64,000 nt of DNA, taken from NCBI GenBank assembly GCA_017436185.1, contig JAFSDP010000007.1:1-64000 (forward strand). Direction: 5' to 3'. Position numbers and translations under genes: made by a program. Shown here in pieces: positions 1 through 7,911 of this stretch. Each line of letters begins with the position of its first letter. Position 1 is the first letter of the stretch. This DNA comes from Alistipes sp. GTDB lineage: Bacteria > Bacteroidota > Bacteroidia > Bacteroidales > Rikenellaceae. The notes beneath the pieces are model-generated. The model had not been told where the DNA came from and made no database searches. It was given only the letters and a program-made list of their open reading frames with translations.

Positions 1-1
1 C

Positions 2-232
2 ATCGGTATTCCCGAGGAGCAGCTGCGCAAGGCCGCCAAGAGCGCCGTTTGCAAGATCAACATCGACTCGGACGGCCGTCTGGCTATGACCGCTGCCGTA
101 CGCAAGGTGATGGTTGAGAAGCCCGCCGAGTTCGACCCCCGCAAGTACCTGGGTCCGGCTCGCGACGAGCTCAAGAAGCTCTATATGCACAAGTGCGAGA
201 ACGTGCTTGGCTCGGCCGGCAAGGCAGAGTAA
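2..232 (+). CDS. fba: Fructose-bisphosphate aldolase class II, C-terminal part
   Basis: The window opens inside this gene; the last 76 codons and the TAA are present. The translated tail (INIDSDGRLAMTAAVRK, then DPRKYLGPARDELKKLY) matches the end of class II (zinc-dependent) fructose-1,6-bisphosphate aldolases, which split fructose bisphosphate into dihydroxyacetone phosphate and glyceraldehyde 3-phosphate in glycolysis and gluconeogenesis. The metal-binding histidines lie upstream of the window. An AT-rich repeat and a clear terminator follow the stop codon, so this is the 3' end of its transcript. Confidence 0.88.
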   Translation: MGIPEEQLRKAAKSAVCKINIDSDGRLAMTAAVRKVMVEKPAEFDPRKYLGPARDELKKLYMHKCENVLGSAGKAE

Positions 233-249
233 GGGTTTTTGAAATTCAA

Positions 250-266
250 AATTTAGAATTCAAAAT
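250..266 (+). repeat. AT-rich dispersed repeat, copy 1
   Basis: Core AATTTAGAATTCAAAAT, flanked by further AATTCAAA units, between the aldolase stop codon and its terminator. The same 17 nt occur at 6805-6821 (minus strand) and 35422-35438 (plus strand), each time just downstream of a gene 3' end and in the sense orientation of that gene. Confidence 0.7.
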
Positions 267-274
267 TCAAAATT

Positions 275-304
275 GGAGGGCGCTTTCGGGTGCCCTCTTT
301 TTTT
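275..304 (+). terminator. Rho-independent terminator of fba
   Basis: GAGGGC pairs with GCCCTC across a short loop, followed by a run of seven or more T. It closes the aldolase transcript. Confidence 0.85.
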
Positions 305-334
305 GTGGTCGGGACGCTCCTTTTTCAAACAGAG

Positions 335-366
335 TTTGTGTTTTCAACTTTTTTTTCCTATCTTTG
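335..366 (+). promoter_or_regulatory. Bacteroidetes promoter of the 444-980 gene
   Basis: TTTG at 335-338, 20 nt spacer, TATCTTTG at 359-366. The -7 element lies inside a 33-nt sequence (351-383) repeated exactly at 1012-1044 before the next gene. Confidence 0.8.
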
Positions 367-443
367 AACAAAATGTAACCATTTATAACGACCCATAAGA
401 CGTATAGCGACCCTATCTTCTAAAACACTAATAGTGAATTTCC

Positions 444-980
444 ATGAAACGTATCATTCTCCTTCTGCTGCCGTTGTTGGCGATGGCAACCACAGCCGTA
501 GCGCAGACAACCTCCGCCTCTCAAAGCGCAGCCGGGCAGACACTATCACTAAAAGACACATACTTCGAGCGGCGCCCGGTAGCGCATATCCACACCGGCA
601 AGAAAGGCGGAGGAAAAACCATCCAGATTGTATTGAGTCCGCTAAGCGTGGTTGCCGAAGATCTCAAAAACATCATTTCGGCAATATATTGGGTTGATGA
701 AAATGTAATAAAGTATAGCCCATACGATCCTCCCATTATCACAGGACTTGTCTATCACGACATAGGTAAAGACAAAGAATTCTGCAGCGTGGAAATGATA
801 AAAACTCGCTACAAAAACGGCGAAATGTTTAGATATAGGATTCGTGAAAGAGTCGATGATGAAACAGCCCAGTTGCTTATCGATTTCTTGGCAGGAGAGA
901 CGCAATGGAAAAACAGCACCAATATCAAGTTCTACGTTTCCGATGGCATAAGGCTTCCCAGCCCTGAACTTTTGGATTAG
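444..980 (+). CDS. Secreted protein of unknown function (178 aa)
   Basis: I do not recognise this family. Residues 1 to about 21 are a typical signal peptide (basic start, Leu-rich core, AVA before Gln), so the mature protein is probably periplasmic or surface-exposed. The remaining roughly 155 residues show no lipobox, no repeats and no motif that I can name. The second half (about 650-960) is visibly richer in A and T than the flanking genes, with codons such as AAA, ATA and AGA, which hints at recent acquisition. It stands alone between its own promoter and a second copy of that promoter. The start is chosen because ATGAAACG sits at the head of the signal peptide; a frame-shifted 87-codon frame starting at 434 is a shadow. 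Confidence 0.7.
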   Translation: MKRIILLLLPLLAMATTAVAQTTSASQSAAGQTLSLKDTYFERRPVAHIHTGKKGGGKTIQIVLSPLSVVAEDLKNIISAIYWVDENVIKYSPYDPPIITGLVYHDIGKDKEFCSVEMIKTRYKNGEMFRYRIRERVDDETAQLLIDFLAGETQWKNSTNIKFYVSDGIRLPSPELLD

Positions 981-997
981 TAACTACCGGAGGCTGC

Positions 998-1027
998 TTG
1001 GCCGATTTCTGTTTTTTCCTATCTTTG
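998..1027 (+). promoter_or_regulatory. Bacteroidetes promoter of the esterase gene
   Basis: TTG at 998-1000, 19 nt spacer, TATCTTTG at 1020-1027, 24 nt before the start codon. It shares 33 identical nucleotides with the promoter at 335-366. Confidence 0.8.
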
Positions 1028-1051
1028 AACAAAATGTAACCATTACAAACT

Positions 1052-2350
1052 ATGAAACGATTGCTTTTGTTGGTGGCAATGCTCGGTTGTGTTGCCGTAG
1101 CCACGGCGCAGGTGAAGGCCCGTGCCCCCTATGTCAATTTTACGGTTCTGGCCGACCATTCGGACTGCCTCTATAAAATCGGGCAGGAGCCTCGTCTCGA
1201 GCTCTATGCCAAGGCGGGTGGCACGGGACTCGACGGGGTGATGGTCAGCTACGAGGCGGGCAACGACCGTATGGAGGCCGACCTGAAGGGAACAACCGTT
1301 TTTCGTCACGGCAAGGCCCTTGTGCCCGTCGGCACGATGACCACGCCGGGTTTCCGCTTCTGCACCATCCGTTTCGAGGTGAAGGGCGAGAGCTACACGG
1401 AGACCGTCAAGGTGGGTTTCGACGTGAACGACATTGAGCCGACCATCAATAACCCGCTCGATTTCACCTTCTTCTGGGAGCAGAGCATCAAAAAGGCCCG
1501 TGCCGTAACCACCCCCATCGAGGTGACCCCCATCACCAACCCGAAGTTTACCAACGACCGTTTCACCACCACGATGGTCCGCATCCCCTGCGACGAGGAG
1601 GGCGGCTCGATTTACGGCTATGTGACCATCCCCAACGATGGTGTCAAGCACCCCGTACTGTTCGTTCCGCCCGGAGCAGGTGTGAAGCACATCGACCCCT
1701 CGACAAGCTATGCCGAGGAGGGTTTCATCACCTTCACGATGGAGATTCACGGTCTGCCGATTAACGCCTCGAAGGAGGAGATTGAGGCCGCCAAGGAGCG
1801 CATCGGAGAGTATTGGTACACCCACATCGAGGAGCGCAACGACTACTACTACCGCCGTGTCTATGTAGGTTGCGTGAAGGCCATCGACTACCTGATGACC
1901 CTTCCGGAGTGGGACGGCAAGAACGTAGGCGTGACGGGCGGCAGCCAAGGCGGTGCGTTGAGCATCATCACCGCAGCCCTCCATCCCGAGGTCGATTTTG
2001 TGGCCGCCTTCTACCCCGCCCTGTCGGACGTGAGCGGCTATCAGGTGGGGCGTGCCGGCGGTTGGCCCCGTATGTTTGTCCACTCGGGTGACCACCCCGA
2101 AATCAACCACAAGAAGGCCCTGCGGGTGATGGGCTACTACGACGTGGTGAATTTCGCCCGCCGCGTGAAGTGCCCCGGTTTCTACAACTACGGATTCAAC
2201 GACAACACCTGTCCGCCCACCTCGGTGCGTGCCGCGCTGAATGTGATCACGGCCCCGAAAAAAATCGTCGAGACCCCCGCTTCGTACCATTGGCGTTTCG
2301 GCGAGGTAAACCGCGAGGCGACCGAGTGGATGAAGAGCCAATGCAAGTAA
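1052..2350 (+). CDS. Acetylxylan esterase-like (AXE1) secreted hydrolase
   Basis: A 432-residue secreted alpha/beta hydrolase. Residues 1-19 form a signal peptide ending ATAQ. The C-terminal half matches the AXE1/cephalosporin-C deacetylase family: nucleophile Ser298 in GGSQGG, probable acid Asp384 (GFNDNTCPP) and His413 (SYHWRF), spaced as a catalytic triad. The family removes acetyl groups from xylan or other acetylated glycans; the true substrate here is unknown. The N-terminal 130 residues look like a beta-rich accessory domain seen in other Bacteroidetes members. It is transcribed alone from its own promoter, with gpsA behind a separate -7 element. Nothing nearby points to xylan, so the function call rests on fold and triad only. 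Confidence 0.8.
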   Translation: MKRLLLLVAMLGCVAVATAQVKARAPYVNFTVLADHSDCLYKIGQEPRLELYAKAGGTGLDGVMVSYEAGNDRMEADLKGTTVFRHGKALVPVGTMTTPGFRFCTIRFEVKGESYTETVKVGFDVNDIEPTINNPLDFTFFWEQSIKKARAVTTPIEVTPITNPKFTNDRFTTTMVRIPCDEEGGSIYGYVTIPNDGVKHPVLFVPPGAGVKHIDPSTSYAEEGFITFTMEIHGLPINASKEEIEAAKERIGEYWYTHIEERNDYYYRRVYVGCVKAIDYLMTLPEWDGKNVGVTGGSQGGALSIITAALHPEVDFVAAFYPALSDVSGYQVGRAGGWPRMFVHSGDHPEINHKKALRVMGYYDVVNFARRVKCPGFYNYGFNDNTCPPTSVRAALNVITAPKKIVETPASYHWRFGEVNREATEWMKSQCK

Positions 2351-2394
2351 CGTAAAAAAGGGGCGCAAAAAGCGCATATTTCGAGAAAAAAGGT

Positions 2395-2402
2395 TATCTT
2401 TG
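2395..2402 (+). promoter_or_regulatory. -7 element upstream of gpsA
   Basis: TATCTTTG, 31 nt before the gpsA start. No convincing -33 TTTG is visible. Confidence 0.6.
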
Positions 2403-2433
2403 TAAGAAGAATATACTTTACCGAAAGAAACGA

Positions 2434-3441
2434 ATGGATTACAAGATAGATGCTTCGGCACGCTGTGCCGTCATTGGTTACGGTACCTGGGCCACCGCAT
2501 TGGTCGATGTGCTGACCAAAAACGAGAGCCGTGTCGGATGGTATGTACGCAACGAAGAGGTGTTGGAGTCGCTCCTTTCGGAGGGACGCAACCAACGCTA
2601 CCTGAGCGATTTGGAGCTGGATGCCGAGCGCATTGCCCCGTCGAACGACCTGAATAAAGTCATCTCGGAGGCCGACATCATTGTGATGGCGATGCCTTCG
2701 GCCTTCATCAAGACCTTCCTGGAGCCGCTCACCGTCTCGCTCAAAGATAAGTTCATCATTTCGGCCGTCAAGGGCATCGTGCCGGGCGACTACCAAACGG
2801 TTGTAGAGTACCTGCACGACCACTACGACCTCTCGTACAAGCAGATGGGTCTCATCACGGGTCCCACCCACGCCGAGGAGGTGTCGCGTGAGCGATTATC
2901 GTACCTGACCGTTGTCTGCACCGACCCCGAGAATGGGGCCGTCATCGGTCAGAAGTTCTCGACCAAATACATCCACCTGAGCTACTCGCAGGACATCTAC
3001 GGCACGGAGTATGCCGCCATCCTGAAGAACATCTACGCCGTATCGGTCGGTATGGCCATCGGTCTGGGCTATGGCGACAACTTCCTGGCGGTGTTGATTG
3101 CCAACTGCGCCGCCGAGATGACCCGTTTTCTGGAGGAGAGCTACCCCGACAACCGCTCGACGCTGGCCTCGGCCTACCTGGGCGACCTGCTCGTAACCTG
3201 CTACTCGATCCACAGCCGCAACCGCCGCCTCGGGTTGATGATCGGCCACGGTTGCTCCGTAAAGACGGCCCTGAACGAGATGACGATGGTGGCCGAGGGT
3301 TACTACGCCGCCGACTGCATCCGCCACATCAACACCCGCCACAAGGTCGAGATGCCGATTGCCGATATGGTCTATCGGGTGCTCTACGAGGGTGCCTCGG
3401 CCCGCAAGCAGATGAAGGCCCTCTGTCAGAAGCTGATCTAA
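2434..3441 (+). CDS. gpsA: Glycerol-3-phosphate dehydrogenase [NAD(P)+]
   Basis: 335 residues, normal length for GpsA. The N-terminal Rossmann motif reads VIGYGTWATAL (about residues 14-24); the usual family form is GxGxxGTALA, so an Ala replaces a Gly. Further family signatures are AMPSAFIK, SAVKGI and the GPTHAEEV segment, then the C-terminal helical catalytic domain with AYLGDLLVTCYS and SRNRRLG. The enzyme reduces dihydroxyacetone phosphate to sn-glycerol 3-phosphate, the precursor of phospholipid headgroups, in the cytoplasm. pgi follows after 34 nt, so the two are probably co-transcribed. Confidence 0.95.
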   Translation: MDYKIDASARCAVIGYGTWATALVDVLTKNESRVGWYVRNEEVLESLLSEGRNQRYLSDLELDAERIAPSNDLNKVISEADIIVMAMPSAFIKTFLEPLTVSLKDKFIISAVKGIVPGDYQTVVEYLHDHYDLSYKQMGLITGPTHAEEVSRERLSYLTVVCTDPENGAVIGQKFSTKYIHLSYSQDIYGTEYAAILKNIYAVSVGMAIGLGYGDNFLAVLIANCAAEMTRFLEESYPDNRSTLASAYLGDLLVTCYSIHSRNRRLGLMIGHGCSVKTALNEMTMVAEGYYAADCIRHINTRHKVEMPIADMVYRVLYEGASARKQMKALCQKLI

Positions 3442-3475
3442 AAAAGAAATTTCAACTAAAACCTAACATACAATT

Positions 3476-4798
3476 ATGAAAATCGACATTTCGAAAACCG
3501 GTTATCAGATTTCGGACGAGATGAAGGCCAAGGCCCTCGCCGCAAATGCTCTGCTGCACTCGGGTGAGGGTGCAGGCAACGACTTCCTGGGATGGGTAAA
3601 GCTCCCCTCCTCGATTACCGAAGCCGACTTGGATGCCATCGAGGCAGCTGCCAACAAACTGCGCGAGAAGTGCGACCTGGTCATCTGCATCGGCATCGGT
3701 GGCTCGTACCTGGGTGCCAAGGCCGTGCTGGAGGCGATGAGCAACCCCTTCCAACTCCTTAAGAAAGAGCAGAAGAACCCCACCGTAGTCTTTGCAGGTC
3801 AGAACATTTCGGAGGACTACACCTATGAGCTGCTGGAGGCCGCCAAGGAGCACTCGCTGGGTGCCATTGTCATCTCGAAGTCGGGTACGACGACCGAGCC
3901 GGCCATCGCCTTCCGCCTGATTAAGGCCGCCATCGAGGAGCGTTACGGCAAGGCCGAGGCTGCCGAGCGTATCGCCGCCGTGACGGACAAGGCTCGTGGT
4001 GCTCTGAAGACGCTTGCCACCGACGAGGGCTACCCCACGTTCGTGATTCCCGACGATGTAGGTGGTCGTTTCTCGGTGCTGACCCCCGTAGGTCTGCTGC
4101 CGCTGGCCGTAGCCGGTGTAGATGTTCGTGCCTTGGTGAAGGGTGCCCAGCTGATGGAGGCCCAGACTGCCGAGGGCGTAGCCTTCGACGAGAACCCCGC
4201 CGCCATCTACGCTTCGGTGCGCAACCTGTTGTATGCCGATGGCAAGAAGGTCGAGATTCTGGGTTCGTACGAGCCTAAATTGCAGTATATCAACGAGTGG
4301 TGGAAGCAGCTCTACGGCGAGTCGGAGGGCAAAGAGGGCAAGGGTATCTTCCCGGCCAGCGTAACGCTGACGGCCGATCTGCACTCGATGGGTCAGTACA
4401 TTCAGGAGGGCGAGCGCACCCTCTTCGAGACCATCATTTCGGTGGTTGAGCCCAAGCACAAGGTGGTTATCGAGGCCGACGAGGCCAACCTCGACGGTCT
4501 GAACTTTATGGCCGGCAAGCGCATCTCGGAGGTGAATCGTATGGCCGAGTTGGGCGTACAGCTGGCCCACGTGGATGGCGGCGTGCCCAACATCCGCATC
4601 GAGATTCCCCGCATCGACGAAGAGACCATCGGCGGTCTGCTGTACTTCTTCGAGAAGGCTTGCGGCATCAGCGGCTACATCCTCGGTGTGAATCCCTTCG
4701 ATCAGCCGGGCGTGGAGGCCTACAAGAAGAATATGTTTGCCCTGCTCGATAAGCCGGGCTACGAGGAGGCATCGAAGGCCATCAAGGCTCGCCTCTAA
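3476..4798 (+). CDS. pgi: Glucose-6-phosphate isomerase
   Basis: 440 residues, the short form common in Bacteroidetes and Firmicutes. The SIS-fold signature [12 protein letters not shown] is near residue 80, and the second family signature region ([20 protein letters not shown]...GKGIFP) lies at about residues 262-287. The C-terminal catalytic Lys region is [14 protein letters not shown]. It interconverts glucose 6-phosphate and fructose 6-phosphate. It sits behind gpsA and is closed by a strong terminator 23 nt after its stop. Confidence 0.96.
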   Translation: MKIDISKTGYQISDEMKAKALAANALLHSGEGAGNDFLGWVKLPSSITEADLDAIEAAANKLREKCDLVICIGIGGSYLGAKAVLEAMSNPFQLLKKEQKNPTVVFAGQNISEDYTYELLEAAKEHSLGAIVISKSGTTTEPAIAFRLIKAAIEERYGKAEAAERIAAVTDKARGALKTLATDEGYPTFVIPDDVGGRFSVLTPVGLLPLAVAGVDVRALVKGAQLMEAQTAEGVAFDENPAAIYASVRNLLYADGKKVEILGSYEPKLQYINEWWKQLYGESEGKEGKGIFPASVTLTADLHSMGQYIQEGERTLFETIISVVEPKHKVVIEADEANLDGLNFMAGKRISEVNRMAELGVQLAHVDGGVPNIRIEIPRIDEETIGGLLYFFEKACGISGYILGVNPFDQPGVEAYKKNMFALLDKPGYEEASKAIKARL

Positions 4799-4820
4799 TT
4801 GCTCCCCATAAGAAGCATTT

Positions 4821-4854
4821 TGCGCCGATCCGCTTGCGGGTCGGCGCATTTTTT
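4821..4854 (+). terminator. Rho-independent terminator of gpsA-pgi
   Basis: TGCGCCGA.CCGC pairs with GCGG.TCGGCGCA across a two-base loop, then TTTTTT. It lies only 27 nt before the next gene. Confidence 0.88.
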
Positions 4855-4880
4855 GTGGGGTCGTCAAAAAAAATGCAACG

Positions 4881-5519
4881 ATGAAGACACGCCCCCTTCT
4901 TCTATTGGTCCTGCTGGCCGGAGTAATCATCCTTCTCGGCTGGCTCTATACGGCGGTGATGCGCCCTGCAATGGCCGTGCCGACCGAACAACGTGCACAA
5001 ATGGTGGAGGATTTGAACGCTTGTTGCCGCCTTAAACACGGCCGAGCCGCCCAATTGGACCACTATGCCCGCATTGCCGATGAGGAGCAGGCCACACAAA
5101 CCGCCCGTCTTTTTCGGGCCATCGCCCACGCCGAGCGGGTGCAGGAGCGTCATTGTGCCGAGTTGATTCGTCGTGCGGGAGGGAGTTATCATCCACCCCA
5201 TCGGCTCATCATCCTGCGCAACTCGACACCGGGCAATCTGGCCGCTGCCGCTAAGGCGATGACCATCGATTCGGCCACACTTAAACGCATCGCCTACCAC
5301 CTGCACGGAGGCAATCGGCTGGCAGCGAGGGCTTTGGTATGGGCTGTAAGTGGCGAGATCGGCCACCGAAGGCGCCTCGAAGAGGCTCTATACCACTGCG
5401 ACCACCCCACCCGAGGTTATCGGGTCTGCCCCACCTGCGGATTGGTCTGCGAGGCAGAGCACTCCCACCCCTACTGTCCGCAATGTCTGACCGAGGGGCG
5501 GATGATGGTGAGCTTCTGA
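4881..5519 (+). CDS. Membrane-anchored rubrerythrin-like protein, degenerate iron site
   Basis: 212 residues. Residues 5-27 form a single membrane helix. The following ferritin-like four-helix region resembles rubrerythrin (ARLFRAIAHAER, then NLAAAAK... ALVWAVSGEIGH), and the tail carries a rubredoxin-type zinc or iron ribbon: CPTCG at 183-187 and CPQC at 199-202. Compared with ordinary rubrerythrins, most diiron ligands are missing: the first-helix Glu falls in LKHGRAA, the His of the ExxH pair in helix 2 is Gln (AERVQ), and the GExxE and EEG elements are replaced by AMTID and HLHGG; one GE..H pair remains. Peroxidase activity is therefore doubtful. It lies between two terminators and is probably a single-gene unit. 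Confidence 0.72.
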   Translation: MKTRPLLLLVLLAGVIILLGWLYTAVMRPAMAVPTEQRAQMVEDLNACCRLKHGRAAQLDHYARIADEEQATQTARLFRAIAHAERVQERHCAELIRRAGGSYHPPHRLIILRNSTPGNLAAAAKAMTIDSATLKRIAYHLHGGNRLAARALVWAVSGEIGHRRRLEEALYHCDHPTRGYRVCPTCGLVCEAEHSHPYCPQCLTEGRMMVSF

Positions 5520-5526
5520 CATAAAA

Positions 5527-5551
5527 AAACCGAGCCTCACGGACTCGGTTT
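5527..5551. terminator. Terminator shared by convergent genes
   Basis: AAACCGAG pairs with CTCGGTTT across a 9-nt loop. On the minus strand it is followed by seven T, so it mainly serves the leftward gene 5562-6758, but it lies directly after the rubrerythrin-like stop as well. Confidence 0.8.
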
Positions 5552-5561
5552 CTGTCTGTCA

Positions 5562-6758
5562 CTACTTGCGCTTCAGGAAGTCGAGGGGCGATTTCTTGAC
5601 CTCCTCGACCGTGCCGTTCGCATAGATAATCTTCTCGGCCTTGCGGCGGGAGATGGTGTAGGTGGGACCCTCCTCGAAGCCCGCCTTCTTGTACTCAATC
5701 TCCTTCTCACCCACACGGGTCACACGGCATTGAATATCCTGCCCGGGAGCAACGATGATGTCCCAACCCGAATTGTTGGCATAGACCACCTGCTGCGGAG
5801 CGGCCTGGGGAGCAGGCTGCTGCTGAACGGGTTGTTGCTGAACGGGCTGTTGCATCTGCGTTTGCGGGGCAGCCTGACGGCGTGGCTGCTGCTGCGGGCG
5901 GGGCGTAGGAGCGGGAGCAGGCTGCTCGGTGGGAGCCTCGGCCTCGGCCGAAATGAGTTGCGTATCGGGGGCATCCTTGATGCGTGACGTTGCACCACGC
6001 TTCACCTCGGGAGCCTCGTAGATGCCGCCATCGTAGGCATCGTCACGCAGACGATAGAAGGCACGGAAGACACCCACACCATCGCTGCCACCCATATGGG
6101 GCACCATATAGAGGGTCGAGATTTTACCGCCCTTGCGGGTGCGGCCAAAGGGCGAGCCGACAATGGCAAACGAGCCAATGGCACTGCCCGTGCTCTCCTT
6201 CAGACCCACCGTGCGGAGAACCGTTGCCTCCTTGCCCTTCTTGTTGGTCATCACGTCGAGTGTCGAGGCAATCATCGGAATGGGCTGATTCTTGTCCCAC
6301 GTCATCTTGTCGCCATCAGCCTCTTTGACCAACTCACGCACGGCCATCATCTTGTCCTGATGGTAGTTATCGAGTGCCTCATCGCCACCGAAGGTGTTAA
6401 TCCAGGCATCGTACAACTCATTAAGCGAGGGCAGATACCACCCCGGACCCAACGAGTTGCACCACTCGAAGGCGGGGAACGAGCCGCCGTGCTGCATCTT
6501 GTACTTGGCAATGGCGGCCATATTCATACGGCCATCGCTCAGGTGGGTAGCCGAAAGACCCGGCAGTGGCTCCTTGCTCGCCTGGAATGGCTCTTTGGTC
6601 GAGGTGAGCGACATCAGCACGGCGGGCGACCCGTCGGGGGCCAACTTCACCACTACGCCTCGCACCTGACCGTCGTCGTAGAGCTGACCCAACCCTTGCG
6701 CCTCGGCCACGGCATAGGCCGAGAAGAGCAACACGATTGTAACAAATAAACGTTTCAT
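5562..6758 (-). CDS. Secreted two-domain protein (GWYLPS domain, P/Q linker, C-terminal beta domain)
   Basis: 398 residues with a signal peptide (1 to about 20). Domain A (about 30-265) contains GVRG/DGxxAxLMSL-type strands and the motif FPAFEWCN...GWYLPS at 96-111, resembling DUF1566-like domains. A Pro/Gln-rich linker (about 280-335, with VQQQP repeats) leads to domain B (about 340-398; IEYKKAGFEEGPTY...IIYANGTVEE). The protein encoded at 35603-36580 has the same two domains in the opposite order, joined by a similar linker. The function is unknown. The leftward neighbour upstream is yebC, 81 nt away and separated by an AT-rich repeat. A shared terminator follows its stop. Confidence 0.75.
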   Translation of the reverse strand: MKRLFVTIVLLFSAYAVAEAQGLGQLYDDGQVRGVVVKLAPDGSPAVLMSLTSTKEPFQASKEPLPGLSATHLSDGRMNMAAIAKYKMQHGGSFPAFEWCNSLGPGWYLPSLNELYDAWINTFGGDEALDNYHQDKMMAVRELVKEADGDKMTWDKNQPIPMIASTLDVMTNKKGKEATVLRTVGLKESTGSAIGSFAIVGSPFGRTRKGGKISTLYMVPHMGGSDGVGVFRAFYRLRDDAYDGGIYEAPEVKRGATSRIKDAPDTQLISAEAEAPTEQPAPAPTPRPQQQPRRQAAPQTQMQQPVQQQPVQQQPAPQAAPQQVVYANNSGWDIIVAPGQDIQCRVTRVGEKEIEYKKAGFEEGPTYTISRRKAEKIIYANGTVEEVKKSPLDFLKRK

Positions 6759-6804
6759 ATCCCGATTTTGACAAAACAGGGAGGAACTTACCCGCCCCTC
6801 CCCG

Positions 6805-6821
6805 ATTTTGAATTCTAAATT
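6805..6821 (-). repeat. AT-rich dispersed repeat, copy 2
   Basis: The minus strand reads AATTTAGAATTCAAAAT, identical to the core at 250-266 and 35422-35438. It lies 19 nt downstream of the yebC stop in the sense direction of yebC. Confidence 0.7.
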
Positions 6822-6839
6822 CTAAATTTGAAAAAGGGG

Positions 6840-7562
6840 CTACTCCTCGTCGGCCTCCTTCATCGTGTGATAGACGTTCGTCACGTCGTCGTCCTCCTCC
6901 AGACGCTCAACGAGCTTCTCGATGGCCTCACGACCCTCGGCATCCAGCTCCTTCGTGTCGGTCGGGATATAGACGCCCTCACCCGAAACGATCTCGTAGC
7001 CGTTGTCGTCGAGCCACTTCTGAATACCACCGAACGACTCATAGGCGGCATAAACGGTGATGCCGTCCTCCTCGGGGTAGAACTCATCGACACCCAGGTC
7101 GATCATCTCCAGCTCCAACTCCTCGGGATCGGCACCCTCGGCACGGAACTTGAAGACACACTTGTGCTCGAACATAAAGGCTACCGAGCCGCTGTTACCC
7201 AGCGTACCGCCGCACTTGTTGAAGTGCATACGCACGTTGGCTACCGTACGGTTCGTGTTATCGGTTGCCGTCTCGACCAAGAAGGCGATACCGTGTGCGC
7301 CATAACCCTCGTAGATTACCTCCTTATAGTCGGCGGCATCCTTCTCGGTGGCACGCTTGATGGCACGCTCCACATTCTCCTTGGGCATATTCTCGGCCTT
7401 GGCGTTCTGCATCAGCAGACGCAGGCGGGTATTCGACGAAGGATCGGGACCGGCAGCCTTCACAGCGATTTCGATCTCCTTACCAATTTTCGTAAATACA
7501 CGGGCCATATGACCCCAACGCTTCATCTTTCTCGCTTTGCGATACTCAAATGCTCTTCCCAT
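6840..7562 (-). CDS. yebC: YebC/PmpR (TACO1) family regulator
   Basis: 240 residues. The start is placed at MGRAFEYRK because this is the family N-terminus (MG-AFEYRK-K-KRW); the open frame runs 17 codons further upstream without support. Family signatures follow in order: KAAGPDPSSNTRLR, NMPKENVERAIKRA, YEGYGAHG and an acidic C-terminus. YebC proteins are cytoplasmic; some bind DNA as regulators, and others (TACO1 type) relieve ribosome stalling at difficult sequences such as polyproline. Which role applies cannot be read from the sequence. A -7 element lies 39 nt upstream. Confidence 0.93.
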   Translation of the reverse strand: MGRAFEYRKARKMKRWGHMARVFTKIGKEIEIAVKAAGPDPSSNTRLRLLMQNAKAENMPKENVERAIKRATEKDAADYKEVIYEGYGAHGIAFLVETATDNTNRTVANVRMHFNKCGGTLGNSGSVAFMFEHKCVFKFRAEGADPEELELEMIDLGVDEFYPEEDGITVYAAYESFGGIQKWLDDNGYEIVSGEGVYIPTDTKELDAEGREAIEKLVERLEEDDDVTNVYHTMKEADEE

Positions 7563-7600
7563 TGCTTTATGTTTTTTGTTTATTATTTGCTTTAATGGGG

Positions 7601-7608
7601 CAAATTTA
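7601..7608 (-). promoter_or_regulatory. -7 element of yebC
   Basis: The minus strand reads TAAATTTG, 39 nt upstream of the yebC start. No good -33 match is visible. Confidence 0.5.
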
Positions 7609-7748
7609 CACAATTAAAAATGAAAAATGAAAATTTTTCGAGATTATCTGCTCGTCTGTGCGGAACAACCGACATTTCCTACGGCCTCAAACTCAACGAG
7701 AAGTAGCAATCAGCCGCTTTTTCAAGGGTCGGATAGGCCTTTTTTTGC

Positions 7749-7779
7749 TTGTGATAGAACAAAAAATTGCCTATTTTTG
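7749..7779 (+). promoter_or_regulatory. Possible distal promoter of the 7912 gene
   Basis: TTG at 7749-7751, 20 nt spacer, TATTTTTG at 7772-7779. It would give a leader of about 125 nt. Confidence 0.5.
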
Positions 7780-7874
7780 CAACAGACTGATTTCGCAACC
7801 TTTACAGCGTTGCCAATTGGAGTTTTGATAGATTATTCAACCCCCGAAAAAGGGGCTGAAGAGCTTCCGCACAC

Positions 7875-7882
7875 TACCTTTG
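7875..7882 (+). promoter_or_regulatory. Proximal -7 element of the 7912 gene
   Basis: TACCTTTG, 29 nt before the start codon. The -33 region shows no TTTG. Confidence 0.55.
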
Positions 7883-7911
7883 TACTACACAATTAAACCA
7901 ATCAAAGGAGT

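Larger units (their letters stand above)
7563..7911. other. Intergenic region between yebC and the regulator gene
   Basis: 349 nt without a convincing gene. It carries the yebC -7 element and two possible rightward promoters (7749-7779 and 7875-7882). An 89-codon frame at 7627-7896 has no family resemblance and runs through both promoters, so I do not call it. Confidence 0.6.

Noticed and set aside
7627..7896. 89-codon frame between yebC and the regulator gene
   Set aside because: It has no recognisable sequence, crosses two rightward promoters and uses codons unlike the neighbours.
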